The notes under the pieces are model-generated. The model was not told the DNA's origin. It was given only the letters and a program-made list of their open reading frames with translations, and did no database searches. From positions 11,015,001 through 11,079,000 of the forward strand of contig CM043969.1 in assembly GCA_014529385.2 (NCBI GenBank): a DNA stretch of 64,000 nucleotides. Direction: 5' to 3'. This document shows, in pieces, positions 32,464 to 45,339 of this stretch (positions are counted from its first letter, which is position 1; each line of letters opens with the position of its first letter). The stretch is from Adiantum capillus-veneris (lineage: Eukaryota > Streptophyta > Polypodiopsida > Polypodiales > Pteridaceae). The position numbers were made by a program, and so were the translations under genes.

Positions 32464-34580
32464 TCAGGCATAGCTACTCGCATACAACTTGTGTAACAAT
32501 TGTATACCGAGTTCAAGAGCAAGGAGAAGCTGGAAAGAGCAGCAAAGCTCATGAGAGTGAAAGCCACCATCGTCTACTTTTACAGCTATAGATTCATGGG
32601 TTTGTAAGACACCGTAGTGCTTTTGTGCTGCTCTTGATGCAATATTCACTGGCTTATGGATAAGTCTCATGTTGCAAAAAAAAAAAGACCAAATCAGTAG
32701 CCCGTTTAGGGTGAATCCCATTTAGGGTGAAGCCGATTTTGTTTCTTGGTATGCATAAAATGCCGACCAATTTCTCTCACAACTTCCACTTGATACTGCA
32801 ACATATAGAACCCTAACTTCAATGTGTTGCAGCTCCACTTTCTCTCCACCATACTCCTTCCACCATACAGACGTACGTGTGTGGAATGGCATCTATTTTC
32901 CATGGATCCTGGAACATGTTAGTTCTATTAGCATAATCAAGTCACTGATGAAAAGTAGTTTTTTCATCCTCCTGTCCCAATAGTTGAGAGCACACTGTTT
33001 TGAAGTCAGTCATGACTTCTTTATTGGCCAATTGTTGGTGCATTTGAAATTTGGGATCTAGTACAAATGCAGCACCATGCAACGGTTATGCAATTGCATC
33101 CATCGTTTGTTAGCAGTTGTGATTATGGCAACTTTGTGCTTTGCACCAAAGCCAACATGCTCTCTTACTTTGTGTAATGCCTCTGACATATACAATAAAC
33201 TCGACCAAAGATGAAAGAGTCTTTGTCAACTATTCACAAAAGATCTACAAATGGTTTGGCCAAGGTGACAATTCTCTCTACATTGCGCCAAAAAACTTGC
33301 AAGTTCACAAGTTGTGCACATCTTGTAGCTGCCTCTTGGTAGCTAGGATACTTGCTGAGCCAGGCATCCCATTGTCTATTGGCTACCATTTCAATCAAAG
33401 TAGGAGTCACTTTTTGCAAGGTGGCAAGAACATAGTATACAATTGCAAACCTTGTCGCACAAAATATTTGTAAAGTTTTATTGGGTAATTTTATTCAAAA
33501 AAGAACATACAAAAATTGATGGACTCTAATCAATTTTACCACATGATTTGCATCCAGTAGTGTTTGTTTTATGACGGCCATTCTATCAATGTCTTTTAAT
33601 AGCAAATTGACAGTATGCACGACACATGGCACCCAAGTAATCTCTGGGTACTTAATTTGGATAGCCCTCCCTGTAGCCTTGTAATTGGATGCATTATCCT
33701 GTGACAATTGCAACCACATTCTTTGGCCCACTTGCCTTTGCTATGGCACACTCATATATCCTTGCTATATAATCAGTAGTCTTCTCTTTTAAAGCAGTGT
33801 CAAGGGCTTCTATAAACATGGACCCTCTAGGGTTGATAAGCATCACATTGATGAGCGGCTTATTCTGACTGTTGGTCCATCCATCCAGCACTATGGTGCA
33901 GCCATATGCAAGAACACAATCTACCACCGTGCACTTGAGGATGGCTTCAATACTGTCTTTCACTTTATCTATATACTCTGTGCATATCTTATTATAATCA
34001 GGAAGCACAAACCCTTTTCTGGTTGTGCTCATTAAAGCATCTTCAAATATGGGGTTGCATATAGCATTGAATGGTATATCGCATGCCACAAAATCTTGCG
34101 TCTATTTCAAGTGCAGCTCAAGCAACCATTGCTTATCTAGTGCTTCATACAAAATTTGGCCATTGGAAGATGAGTTACTAGCTTTAGTTAAGCTAGGATT
34201 TACTACTGCTGACGTTGAAGCATGTCCATGAAGAGGAGTTGACTGGGGAGTGTGATCATTTGCTTCCATAGGCACATGCTCTATCCTCTCATTGACAACA
34301 TACATTTCAACATCCGTTGCAACTTGTTTGGTAGTAGTACTTTTCTTTTAAGCTGCAAGCATTTGCTCTGCTATGCGAGCATACTTTAGTAATCTAGCAT
34401 GAATATCTCTTGGCGAAGTCGTACACTCAGACACATTACCGAGGACTTTAAACTAATGCTCTTTGATTTTGGTCGCATTACCACTGCCGCAGGTCTTGTA
34501 TTTCAATCGAGATGTATTCTTTCCGGCACGCAGCTCGTGGACGTAACTCCACTCATGTCTTTTCACCATGCTGACAGATG
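32464..34580 (-). pseudogene. hAT transposase (decayed)
   Basis: Read on the minus strand. Near 34570-34440, HEWSYVHELRAGKNTSRLKY with KTCGSGNATKIKEH resembles a BED zinc finger with one Cys lost. 34089-33694 is a DUF659 domain (CTIVLDGWTNSQNKPLINVM, LINPRGSMFIEALD). 33731-33495 is the catalytic core segment LSQDNASNYKATGRAIQIKY, then WVPCVVHTVNLLLKDI. 33473-33234 reads RQWDAWLSKYPSYQEAATRC and FWRNVERIV. 32903-32464 is a hAT C-terminal-like tail (LHPKW). Each piece is a separate frame with stops or frameshifts between, so the gene is dead. An active hAT transposase has about 600-800 residues with these domains in this order. Confidence 0.75.
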
Positions 34581-34839
34581 AATTTAATATGCTAGAATCA
34601 ACAAATCTAGCTGTCAATTTCAAGGTCAAAATTAATTCAAATCAACAAACTACACAAGCAATCCTCTATCGATCAATATAGTGATCAAAATCAGTCCACG
34701 TTATCAATTAGACTCATGCTACATTATCAATTAACAGTAAACAATGATAGTCTTATCATTCTTCATGTATAAACTCATGTCAATTGAATTATATTTTCAA
34801 GCTTTAAATAACTTCATCACTTCAAACAAAACATTTCAA

Positions 34840-35050
34840 TCACTATGCTCACATTGCACTATATTGAGTCATCTAAAGTGAAATCTTTTGGCTTTCACAC
34901 ATTATGATAATTGATAATATTAATCGCTTATTTAAAACAATACAAATAAATCTCATCATCACGTTGCACTATATCAATTTATGTAAAGTACAAACTTTCG
35001 GCTTTCACACATCACAATAATCGATAATATTAATCAAATCTTACAACTAA
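34840..35050. repeat. ~115-bp diverged direct repeat
   Basis: 34846-34935 and 34962-35045 share TTGCACTATAT, GGCTTTCACACAT, and AAT.GATAATATTAATC. They lie in the AT-rich region upstream of the hAT BED finger. Confidence 0.75.
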
Positions 35051-36017
35051 TTATCATTGTAACATGAGGATCAATTGCAAACCTTGACAATTTGAAGTGC
35101 GAAGATGAAGTTCTCACACTCCACGGTATCTTTGAGATCTTATCTATATGCAGTTGTTGCACGTGTACAATCACATAGTATGATAGACGTAGCAATCCAA
35201 ATAAATATAATTTAATATCAATGTATTTGGACCTGAGATCCTAAATTTTAATTCCAGTGAGAGCATAGTGTGATGGCTCTACACAGAACAAAATTTTTTT
35301 TACCTTTGTTCACTTTGAGGTGAGAAAATATATGCACGTCAAAATCGAATCTACCTAAATAAAACTGGCTTCTATTCTATTATATTTTGCAGATTGATTA
35401 CCTCATGAAAGAGTACACTCTGCACACAACGGCAACCTCTAAATTATATCATTATTCACTTTCACATGTCAGTAAACTGAGCACATAGCAAGTGACTCTT
35501 AAAAAATAAACACCTTGCATGAGTGAGACTTTGAGCTCTACACAACATACAAAGCTTGCACAATTTGAACCTAAAAAAAGAATCAATCAAATTTTAAAAA
35601 GACATTAAATTGATTTTAAACAAATATTTTAAAACTATTCTAAATAATGATTTTTGAATTATAGATTTTTTTATTTTTTCTCTAATAATGACATGAAATA
35701 CCTTTTGTGATGAATACTAGTCTCAACAAGGCGCGTTGCTACTATATATACTTTTTTTTCGATCAGTGTATTCTTCAATCGAAAAATTCTTTGTGCGAGA
35801 TTTTTTTGATTGATAAGATTTTCGATCGAAGTTTCTTTCAATTAAAAAACCAAGAAAAAATGGTTGCTCGTTTTTGCTGATGTGGCACCATGCAATACAC
35901 CAGTATAATATGAGGTCATGTAAAATACGCCCGTATATGATGTATTACATGTATCGCGTATAACGTATAATGTAACTTAGTTGTTCAATGGTGGACAGAT
36001 CGGCATTTCCACTCTCC

Positions 36018-36300
36018 TTATCTGATCCAATTGATACTTGATTGTACATTGGTCTTCTTCAAAGGATTGGTCACTTTGTTGAAGATTGGTCCATTAGGGA
36101 GATTCACTTGAGGATGCATTTTTAGCATCTCTGTGATCATTTTATCTCTTGTTATCGCTCTAGAAGGGATTCCAAGTGGCTCTCTCTTTGGAATTCTCAT
36201 AGGAATTTTAGTGTTTGTTGGTGGAGGTATTTGCGGTCCATCATTGACCAAATATCTACCTATTTCTAATGCAGTCTATGGATTTGTGCTTTGTACAGCT
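36018..36300 (-). pseudogene. Minus-strand Gypsy gag, N-terminal part
   Basis: 36251-36018 encodes a Pro- and Lys-rich segment (QIPPPTNTKIPMRIPKREPL, ITEMLKMHPQVNLPNGPIF) that fits the N-terminal Gag region of the same element whose C-terminal Gag lies at 29.2-30.7 kb, interrupted by the hAT insertion. Low-complexity, so the match is weak. Confidence 0.35.
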
Positions 36301-36349
36301 CTGTATTCTTGTCCATACTTGTCAACAACTATAGATTTCCATTGACAGT

Positions 36350-38860
36350 CGACTCGGTATGTATAGACATATTAAGAGCTTGTAATCCGTCAGTTGTTCT
36401 GGGTATGGCTTTGAGCACCTATAAAGGTTGACCTCACTATCGTCAATGTATCTATACAATCCTTCACTCTCATAATCTGTCATCCGATCCCTCTCAAAAT
36501 TACTTGTCTTTATCAACTACAAGTTTGAAAGATTCATTACATGCAGATGCTCCTTCATCACTGGGATCCTGAAGCTTGTGTAAGTTGAGTTTGAATCTAC
36601 AGTAGACATGATTTTTTTAAATTAACAGCTTTAGCTTGATGTAAGAAGACTTATTCCAATGTGTTCAAGTGCTTTAATTAGGAAAAAATTGAAACTTTTC
36701 CAAAACCGCAATCGTTTCCTCACAATTCTCTCAAATTGTCACTTTTAGACACCCGTAACTTCCGGATGCATTTTGAGGCCTTAAACGACGTTGTTTTGAA
36801 CGTTGACTAACTATGAATGATGCGAAGTGTCTTTGATTATTATTCAGGGGTTGCACTAAACCTTGTAGAGCTACTCTTGAGCTTTGTTTTGATCAAACAA
36901 GTTTCTGAATCCGATATTGAGAGCTCAAGTTATGGCCAAAACAGTTTTCTATTGCATTCAATCTTCGTGTAGGTCAATTTTGGTGATTTCGGAGTGTCAA
37001 CACTAGGTACATGCTTTGGTCCACTTACAGGTGTCCAAATTTTGTTTTGGAATGATATTTGTGATTCTAGGATCAAAAGAAAGTTCTTTGACTAGTCAAA
37101 GTTTCTGTCTGGCCTCAACCTGTTCTTGGAGTCTTCATACGCGTAAGATGTCTCCTGACTCAGAATTCCTCCAAAATTTAACCGTAGACTCTCCTTGATG
37201 TAATCTCACCACTCTGAGCCTCAGTTTGTGATTTTGACACTTTAATTCAGGTATATTTCTCCTTTTTCTATTTGGTTGCTTGCAACTTCCCGAGGAGGTT
37301 AGATAAGCCAAAAGTGATCCTATTTTGTGATGGCAAACACTTCTATGAGCTCAGATGTAAATTTTGGCTTCAAATTTGGGACTTGAGACATCATATGCGT
37401 GCAATTTCTTTTATGAAAAAATGAAGTGATTTTTATCCCAAAGACTCTTTATCACTCAAGCAACTCTCAGCAACTTTCAGAATTCAATTTCAACACTTTT
37501 TGTGCAAGTTATGGTCAGTACAAGCATGAACCTTGCCCAATTTCCATCTTTTGGCACTTTTTAGTCCAAATTTTCTTAAAATGCAATGAAAAGTTTTCTA
37601 GGGACTTCTTTTATGCTCTAGGACACTAGGGTATACTCAGATGCCTGATTTGACCCACGTCTGGCTTCTAAGACATTATACACTGTTGGTCGCATTTCCG
37701 ACACCCCATTTTTTGTAAATTTGTACATATACGGACATGATGCCTAATGTCAAAAGTGTGTGTGAGATTTCTTTTTGTGGGTTTTTTAGCTTTCTTTAGC
37801 AAGCACATGTACATGCACTGCAAGTCTCTAGTCTAGTGACAGTTGTCGGGTTACTTTAAGTGCCCGTTCTTCTGTTTTTTTAAAGGAGACTTGTACCTAA
37901 CTTAAATACATGTACAAAGTGAAAAAATTTCAGGAAAAGGTGAGCTTTTTGCTGGTGTTTTGTTGTTGGGACTCCGTCATGCTCTCTCTATTCAGTTTTT
38001 TTTCCTCAACTACCTCTCTCTACACCTAGTCTTCCTATTACAACATCTTGCTCGCGTTGATTTTTCACATAATTGTGCGTGGGTTCGATTTGAAGGATTT
38101 TAGAATTTTTTTTGCAGAGTTTGCAAAGAAGTTTTGAATCTTGAAATCATGTCTTTTGGAGTTGGGGTTTTGGAGTTATGGTCTGTTCTCTGCAGCTTAC
38201 AATGTATGGTAGCTTTGGGGCAAAACTATGTAGGTTGAATTGTGGAAACCCATACATCTTGTGGGTGATATATGCTTTGAAGGGGGAGTTTTAAAGTGTT
38301 TTTTGATGAAGGGGAAAGCTTTGCTTTCAAGAGCATTGGTAGGCGACGTCCGTAATTCCGGGCCTAAACACGTTTCTTCCTTCTTTGTGACATAGTCTCT
38401 TGGGTGGACGACGGCCCGTAAATTCCCAAGGGGACTACTCTTGTTGAATTTTTGCAGATAAATGAATAATATCTAATTAATGTGAGAAGTAGACCTACCA
38501 AGTTTGGTGACTGACAAAGGTCAATTGAGAAAAAGGTGGAAAAATTCGTTATCAACCAGTACAAGGAGGAGTCAACCAGAGGCACATGTTTAAGGAATCA
38601 TGTGGAACATCTTCATGAGGCCAAAGTGGAAAAAGCTCACATCTACATCAATCATGGTGCCAAACACTTGAAGGATGACAGAAACCTTGACTACGACCAA
38701 ACTTCCTATCCAAACCAGACCAAATCATAATTGGAGCCTATAAGAGTAGTGTACATCAAGTCCATGTAGTTAGCACTCAAAAAAACTCAGCAATGTATAG
38801 GCCAGAGAAAAAAAATGTGACTTTTTCTCTGTTTTTCATGAAAATTGATTTTTTTTAATT
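36350..38860. other. No gene recognised; possible leader or LTR of the minus-strand Gypsy
   Basis: No protein domain. Its position upstream of the Gypsy gag (minus strand) would suit a leader and LTR, but I found no second copy to prove an LTR. A 64-codon frame at 38536-38730 has no recognisable family. Confidence 0.35.
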
Positions 38861-39159
38861 GTTGAGATTTTGCATCATTTGTACACGAGTTTTGAACAAA
38901 GTGGCACATTAATTAGCTTCCTCCAACCTCCTTCTCATACCAACTTTGCACATCTCTATAAAGATCCACCTGATGGATGGGCTCCAAGGGCCTCCTACAT
39001 GAGGGACTCGATCTTAAAGCCGGTGAAGCAGCAAATCCTTCCAGGGCTCCTCCCCTTGAAGAAGTCCTCTGACAACAAACTTCCCTAGAAGGGCTCTACT
39101 CTACTTTGCTAGGTCTATGATCCCAAGCCCCCCCTGAGAACATGGTAAAGTGATGACCT

Positions 39160-40250
39160 GCCATGCTACTTTGGCTCGTGGGTTGCTCGGGGGTTGACTC
39201 GATGTCGCACCCTGATCAAAGAAAGTTCCTAATCAGCCTCTCTAGATGGCTGATACAGGAGCTTGAGAAGATCCAGCAAGACGTGATGTACCAGGTAGTA
39301 GCCAACAACACCTGGTTGGCCACTATAACTCTATCTGCCAAAGAGAGCCGTGCCGAGCTCCAATGCAACAACTTCTGCGAGCAGTCTGCTACTTAGGGGA
39401 CAAGTACAAGCCAACTTGACGACCCAAATAACGAATTGGAGTCCACGGGGGAATCCATCTAAAACCCTCTCGTGGTGACCAATCAGGAGTAGGAGCACTG
39501 TCAACCTAGAAAGATATTGTCTTCCTCCAGTTAATCAGTGCTCCTAATGCACAACAAAACACCTCAAGAGCCTTCTCACACCTGTGCAGACTGGCCTCCT
39601 AGCCTTCCAAGTACAAGCATGAATCATCGATAAACTCAGCGTCAAGTAGCTCATCTACCCTAATAAGGAGCTCGAGACCATGCAAGCCAACCTACTAAGA
39701 AGTCAAGAATGATCATCGCCTCAGCATAGAACAGGAAAAGGAAGAGGGCTAGAGGGAAACCCTTTCTGACCAAACACGTGAGCACCACCTGTAGAGAGCA
39801 GATACACATATGGTCCAAGCATCTGAGAAACCCATCCTACGTAGAGTGCCCTCTAGGAAGTCCCAATCAACTTTTTTGTAGGCCTTCTGAAATTCAACAA
39901 GGAGTATCACCAGATCCTCTACTCGGAGATGTGTGAGGGTAGATGCCTCCCAAAAAGTGTTGTCAAGGATACTACACTACTTGGCAAAACTTGTCTGGGT
40001 CCCATGTATAATGCTCTCAAGTAGTGTCTGAATCCTCAAGCTCAGAGCCTTTGCCAGAATTTTGCAAGATGAGTTGAGGATAATAATCGATCACCACTAT
40101 CAAATCTCATCCAAGGAGCCTTCCTCCTTGGGAATAAGGTAGATCATGCCCTCACTCATGCTGTCAAGCATCTTGCCAATGTGCAAAATGTACTGGAATG
40201 CTCTACAAAGATCTAAACCAAGCAAGTCCCAATACTATAAGAAGAAGTTG
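39160..40250 (-). pseudogene. LINE reverse transcriptase domain
   Basis: On the minus strand: SEGMIYLIPKEEGSLDEI (about 40160-40105); CKILAKALSLRIQTLLESII (about 40070-40010); HGTQTSFAK, the usual HPSQTGF region; LVILLVEFQKAYKKVDWDFL (about 39910-39855), corresponding to the first catalytic Asp region but with Glu-Phe-Gln in place of Asp-Phe-Glu; EFIDDSCLYLEG (about 39640-39600), the catalytic ADD box changed to IDD; then INWRKTISF, FRWIPPWTPIRYLG and LERLIRNFL. Order and spacing match the L1 clade. Several stops are present. Confidence 0.72.
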
Positions 40251-41929
40251 GGAATCAAGCCATCCTCCCTTGGACAACTACCACGGGGGAGTGCTCTGAG
40301 GGCCTCATGAAGCTCCTCTAGCTGGAGAGGGATCTCAATTCTCTCTCACATCTCCTCAGTAACAAGGCAAGTAGTTTGTGCCCATACTTTCACTCTGCAT
40401 GTATCTTGACACTTCGACTAAGGCTCAGCTGCCAACAGAACATGACAAAAGTCAGTAGCAATTGCACGTATATCCTCAGGCTTTGAAGCAACTAACACGT
40501 TGAGTCTCCTCAATTGGCTAACATTGGTGTGCGCATGGCGTGGCCCCACCATCTCAAAAAACTCCCCAGTAACTTTGCCACTCACATGGGTCCACTGAGA
40601 TGCCTAAGGATGGAAGGCAAACTCATGTCTTCGCTCCTCAATGCTAGCCACCTCATGTCTATCCTACTGCATCTTCTCCTCCACCGAATGACTATCTGGA
40701 TGCATCCTTTGCAAGGAAACTATGCCCTATTGGAGATGCTACTCCTCCTCCTTGGCTGCAGCTAGCGAGCTACAGACTCCTAAAGGAAGAAGCGATTGAG
40801 CTCAGTCAAGGCAGAGGCCACTCTACCAACAGGAGTGTCCTAGTGTCCAAGATCTATGGCCAAAGTGCCTCCACTCACTCTCTAAGCTCTAGATCCAGCA
40901 AGATCCTCTCAGGGGTGTGTAGCATTATAGCCCCTCCTCCTCTGTCTGTCTATCACACCAGTGAGAATCACTGGCACATGGTAAAAAAAAGTTCTCCCTG
41001 CCAAGATGCAAACAAATCCCCCCATGTCACAACTGTGGTCACTAGCATAGATAGAAGTGATTTATCCGCGACAGATTCACTCCTCCTACTCTGCGGTCAG
41101 AGCGAGAGAACAGGGACCTCACAAAACTCTAGTGATGCCAAACATCAAAAACCCTCAAAGTCATACGTAGGCGCTCCCAAGCTACCAACTCAGCCCCGTG
41201 CATAGTAGCATGAACCCGGGGGATTCACTCTTTGTACAAAACAGGATGCCACCTGCGAGCGAACAACTTTGATAAAACCCCTATATAGACTCATGTTAGG
41301 GAATATGACCCCCCTTTTTATGCTATATGACAAACTATCATACCCCTATCTTACATATAAAATTTAGGTCTCAAATGATCTAACTGAGTAGAACTAGTCA
41401 AAGAGTGTGTAGCATAGTGATTGGCAACGTACTAAGAAACTACTTTTGTTGATAACTAGATGTACCCACAATGTGTCTTGATTTGACTTTCAATCTCTGT
41501 GCTTGATCAGCCTGCACTCTAGCTACTCATCCAACCCTGACCCATCCTATAGTGCTGTAAATAAACCCTTGACCTAATCTAAATTAGCAATTATCTATGA
41601 CCGGCTTGATGGAAAATTTGATGTGTGACCTGAAAAAAAACTTTCCCTAAATTCATCCGAGTTCTAGTACGCACCCGTGACCAATCGTTACAAGTAATCA
41701 ACCCTAGTCAAGCTCCCCCCCTCCCTCCCCCCCCCCCCCCCCCCCGTTCCCCCTCTCTCCTATAAATATGATACCTCCCTCCCTTATTTTCAAGCTTGGG
41801 AGGTAAATTATTGGCCCCTAACTTATACGCTTATGTAACTTGGTAAAAAAAACCCTCCCCTGCACTTACGTGGTGTGGTAAGTTTTCCATGGTGAATTCC
41901 CCCCGGGAGCATGACCACCTCCAATCTTG

Positions 41930-42400
41930 TCAGAGGGATCCTTTAACATGTTCAAGTCTCACCCAACACACCATCTCTGCATGAAGCAAAAACTCTACAA
42001 TATGAGACCAAAACTTTGCTTGTACACTTGTCACATTAGGCGCATATATGTTCAGAAATCCTATGAGGAAACCCTGAACCTGCATGGGAATCCATTGAGC
42101 CCTGCCTGGCACAATAATAACTCTTCCCATCATGACTTGCTTCCATGAGTTTGCAATAGTCATGCATACCATTGCCTGGATACCTCCAGGTCCAAATATA
42201 GCTCACCAAAATGTCTCATAGCAACCATGCAAAATCTGACCACATCAGCTAATGCGGCTCTCACAGAGATGATGCTCCTGTAGCATAAGAATATCGATCT
42301 CACCACCCACAAGGCATCACTAAATCTCCTGATGCAACCGACCCCTCCGCTGAAATTGGGGTCCTCCTAAGCCCTGCACATTCCATAAGACGATCCTCAT
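41930..42400 (-). pseudogene. LINE endonuclease domain (APE type)
   Basis: From ATG at 42400-42398 the minus strand reads MRIVLWNVQGLGGPQF, the start typical of the plant L1 endonuclease. It continues with GGEIDILMLQEHHLCESRIS (metal-binding Glu in LQEHH) and, after stops, RAQWIPMQVQGFLIGFLNIY followed by APNVTS. The catalytic Asp of the usual GDFN block is not visible, because the frame breaks after EMVCWVRLEHV. This domain nicks target DNA to prime reverse transcription. Inactive here. Confidence 0.7.
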
Positions 42401-42728
42401 GGAGCATTGAGAAAAAAAAATGTTGCAGCAGTAGCCAAATTCGCTATCTTAGAGGCCGGCTTGGATGGGGAGTAGTCCGCATATGAGCAACCTCTAAACA
42501 AACGCTGCTAAATTGACTGTCGCACTTAGGCCCAAGCCAAACGTGTAGTCTGTAAGGCTACATCCTCTGTCCAAGAATCCTCATGTAAAAATACATAGGA
42601 AGGGGGGCTTTGAGTGTCAGCAAACAATTGTACCACAATGTGTCTACAACCCGCTGCATCCGACAGTGTCACAATAAACTTGGCTAAAGGCCAAAGCGTC
42701 TGTACGAGATCTATCACTCCCACGTCCG

Positions 42729-43190
42729 ATTAGGAAGAGAATGGAGTCTAGGAGGGCCTCTTTATTTGCCAGTTTAAGGGAGTCAAACCTTTAATATTAA
42801 GAAATCAATCAAAGGAAAATTTTTGAATTCAAACAGGTAAAACGGCTAGTTTATTTGAATTCAAAATTTTTCCTCAAAATGAAATTTAACATCTAGTCGG
42901 CAAAAGTATATCATGTAACATATCTATGGAAAGAGCTCGGTGTGTAGATTCTAGATCTGTAATCTTCACCTAAATCGGAGATCATATGTAAGATTTATGG
43001 AAGACCAAAAATCATAAATTTCTCCTCCTCTTTTTTGGGGGGAAAGTGCATCCTTTGACCACTCTTACACCTTTCTTACACACCCACCATTCTTGCACAC
43101 ATGGCATGTATCTATTTGTCCAAATATTAATCACCTCCATAATCTCATGGCAAATAAAGAGGCCCTCCTAGACCCCATCCTCTTCCTAAT
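42729..43190. repeat. 42-bp inverted repeat with a 378-bp spacer
   Basis: 42729-42770 (ATTAGGAAGAGAATGGAGTC ...) and 43149-43190 are reverse complements with 40 of 42 positions identical. A smaller inverted repeat lies inside (AGGAAAATTTTTGAATTC at about 42813 and GAATTCAAAATTTTTCCT at about 42857). It sits at the 5' side of the LINE and could be a foldback or MITE-like sequence, or an inversion product of LINE insertion. Confidence 0.9.
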
Positions 43191-44400
43191 GCATGTGTGG
43201 TGTAAGAACTCAATAGCGTGGACTTGGAGACAATCAAGGACTATATGCAAGGTCCAATTTGTTTGGTCTTGCTGCACAACAAAAGAGAAACCTATCGATG
43301 TATGCACAACATCAGTGCTTTGGGCTAAGTGAGGTGGTGACCTTCTACGTGTGATTCTGTTGTGAGTACGCTGCTTGTGTGACGTCTCTTTGATTATGCA
43401 TGTACATCCACCTCCGCATACATCTCCTCCTGTGCGTGCTTGCATCGCTGAGGTAGTTTGAGCTCAAGGTGTGTGTGGGAAAATACAATCAACCAATGAT
43501 GAGGTCTCATGTCTCAGCTCGTACAGAGGCTTTGTGAGCGCTTGCAATGTGTCATGTACATAAGTGTGGAAAGGGAACTGCTGGGTTGATGTAATATTGT
43601 TGTGGTTTCATGTGCAATCTTATGTAATCTCTGCATAGAGCTTAAGTTGCCTTCCACAGATTTTTGTAGTGTTTTTCTAGACGTGTGCTTTTTTTCGGTG
43701 AGGTTTTGTTGATATATGTTGGACACTATGTGTGTGTTTAAGCGTTAGAAAGCAATGGAACCTACTTCGGAGGGCCCTTCGGAGATCATAGATTGCTTGC
43801 ATGAGGACTTTGAGGAGGCTCAACAAGCATGGAATGGTCATACACCTTCTCTTGAGGTATGCATTCCCGTGTAGGACCTTATGGACCCAATTGTGTAGTA
43901 TGTTATGAATGCAGTTATCCTGTTTTTCACAGGAAAATGACTACTACACATGATGAACAATGGGTCAATTTTCTCCTAAATGACAAGTTGTCCATGGCGT
44001 TTACTTCGGTGCACGTAGATTTTATGAAGTCCTACTCGCAAATACGAAAGCCAAAAATCTTTCTCTTGAGATGTCTCCCCTCTACTTTAATACGCAGATG
44101 AAACATGCTCTACCATGGGCACTCACTAAAGATTATCAAAGTCTTATTCGTCTCACAAATTCCCAGTCGCAAGTCACTTTCTTTCCGAGTCTACAGAATT
44201 GTATTTTCCATCACTAGTAACCTTAGTACTGTCAAAACAAGATATGGAAGAACTTGATGTCTAGTAAATACTAAAGAAGTGCAAGCCTATCGGTAGTTAT
44301 CTCCCCGAGATGTTATACAAAATTTTGAAAAATAAATAACAAAGGGTCTACCTTTTGAAATCCCATCTTTAAAATAATCTAACTTTAATCTTGTGTATCT
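43191..44400. other. No gene recognised
   Basis: A possible start MEPTSEGPSEIIDCLHEDFE at 43755 runs into a stop and has no recognised family. The rest shows no domain. Confidence 0.35.
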
Positions 44401-44455
44401 ATAAGATTTTATACTCGAACGCTAAGAGAGGGGTTTTTTTCACAACCATAAATAT

Positions 44456-45338
44456 ATGTCACGTAAGGTCATAAGAGATAAGACTACTCGGGATTTTCTA
44501 GAAGCTAGTACTTTTGATTCTATGCCTCTCGATTCACAAGCCCCACCAGCATCTCAAGTTGTCCCTATGCCATGTCCAAACCAAATGTCTCTTGTTGCAG
44601 GCCTTGTAGAGGATTTTGGACACGACAACGATCTTAAATTTTTTTCTTCAATCTGTGCAATCACATCCATTTCTAGGCAGGGGTGATGATGTGCCTACTC
44701 AACTAAAAAAATGGATAATTTAGATGAAAAACTAATTTTCTCTTACTGGTTACATTTAGTAGCTCAAGGGATGATGGCGAGAGTCAAGCTAGAAGGACCA
44801 ACAAAAACATAGTGGAAGCTCAACTGTCAATCTCTCCAAGTAGCAAAGGTGATCCAGAGTTGGGATGAATTAAAGCATCATCTCAAGGAGCAATATCTTC
44901 CCCTAGACTACTCCACCACTAAGATGAATGAGTTTCTTTCTTGCAATCTGGGAATAGGTCTGTCGAAGTGACAGTGGAAGAAAAGTTAACTCGCTTTATC
45001 CTTGGGCTTGGAGGATATTTGGCTCCCGAAGTAGAGCCACTGACGCTCTTATCCGATTGAAGTCAAAGCATAAGATCCTTTCTAAGGGAGGCACTACAAA
45101 CAATAGGAAGCGAGAAATTCCTTCCTATCCTAGTCAGTCCTGTCGAGCAACCAAAGTACCATTTATACCAAAGCCAACTGCACAACCCCAATTACCACCA
45201 TCTTTTGTTTGTGTGAATGCTCTTCCAGTCACTCAAAGTGGAAGTAAAATTCAATGCTACCTGTGTCTAGAATTTGGCCATAAGAAGGTCCAATGCGCTA
45301 AAGGAAATGACCCTAGTAATTCGGTCCCCGCATGTTAA
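44456..45338 (+). pseudogene. Gypsy-type gag remnant with zinc knuckle
   Basis: Plus strand. Around 44760-44970, ARVKLEGPTKTW.KLNCQSL followed by SWDELKHHLKEQYLPLDYST is the retrotransposon gag domain, with TAG in place of a Trp codon in the usual WW. The frame changes, and 45057-45338 ends in a CCHC knuckle, CYLCLEFGHKKVQC. An upstream frame at 44456-44686 (DFLEASTFDSMPLDSQAPPA) may be its N-terminal region. No protease or RT follows before the Copia-2 LTR. Confidence 0.6.
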
Positions 45339-45339
45339 T

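Larger units (their letters stand above)
30664..35970 (-). mobile_element. hAT DNA transposon remnant
   Basis: The region interrupts the Gypsy gag and holds hAT transposase fragments in minus-strand order: BED zinc finger, DUF659, catalytic core, C-terminal region. An 11-bp perfect inverted repeat, ATACGTTATAC at 30668-30678 and GTATAACGTAT at 35958-35968 (12 of 13 if extended), lies at the two edges and may be what is left of the terminal inverted repeats. I could not find a convincing 8-bp target duplication. The flanks inside these ends are AT-rich and contain local repeats. Confidence 0.6.
38900..42723 (-). mobile_element. L1-type LINE, decayed
   Basis: Minus-strand non-LTR retrotransposon with endonuclease then reverse transcriptase in the expected order, broken by many stops. 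The frame at 42723-42526 (MGVIDLVQTLWPLAKFIVTL) may be the upstream ORF end. The middle part (41.2-41.9 kb) has no readable domain and includes a ~23-base C run near 41728-41750. No poly-A tail was identified with confidence at the left end. Confidence 0.72.

Noticed and set aside
41700-41760. C-rich run as a possible poly-purine tract or quadruplex
   Set aside because: Lies in the middle of a decayed LINE with no LTR nearby; more likely simple expansion or assembly uncertainty.
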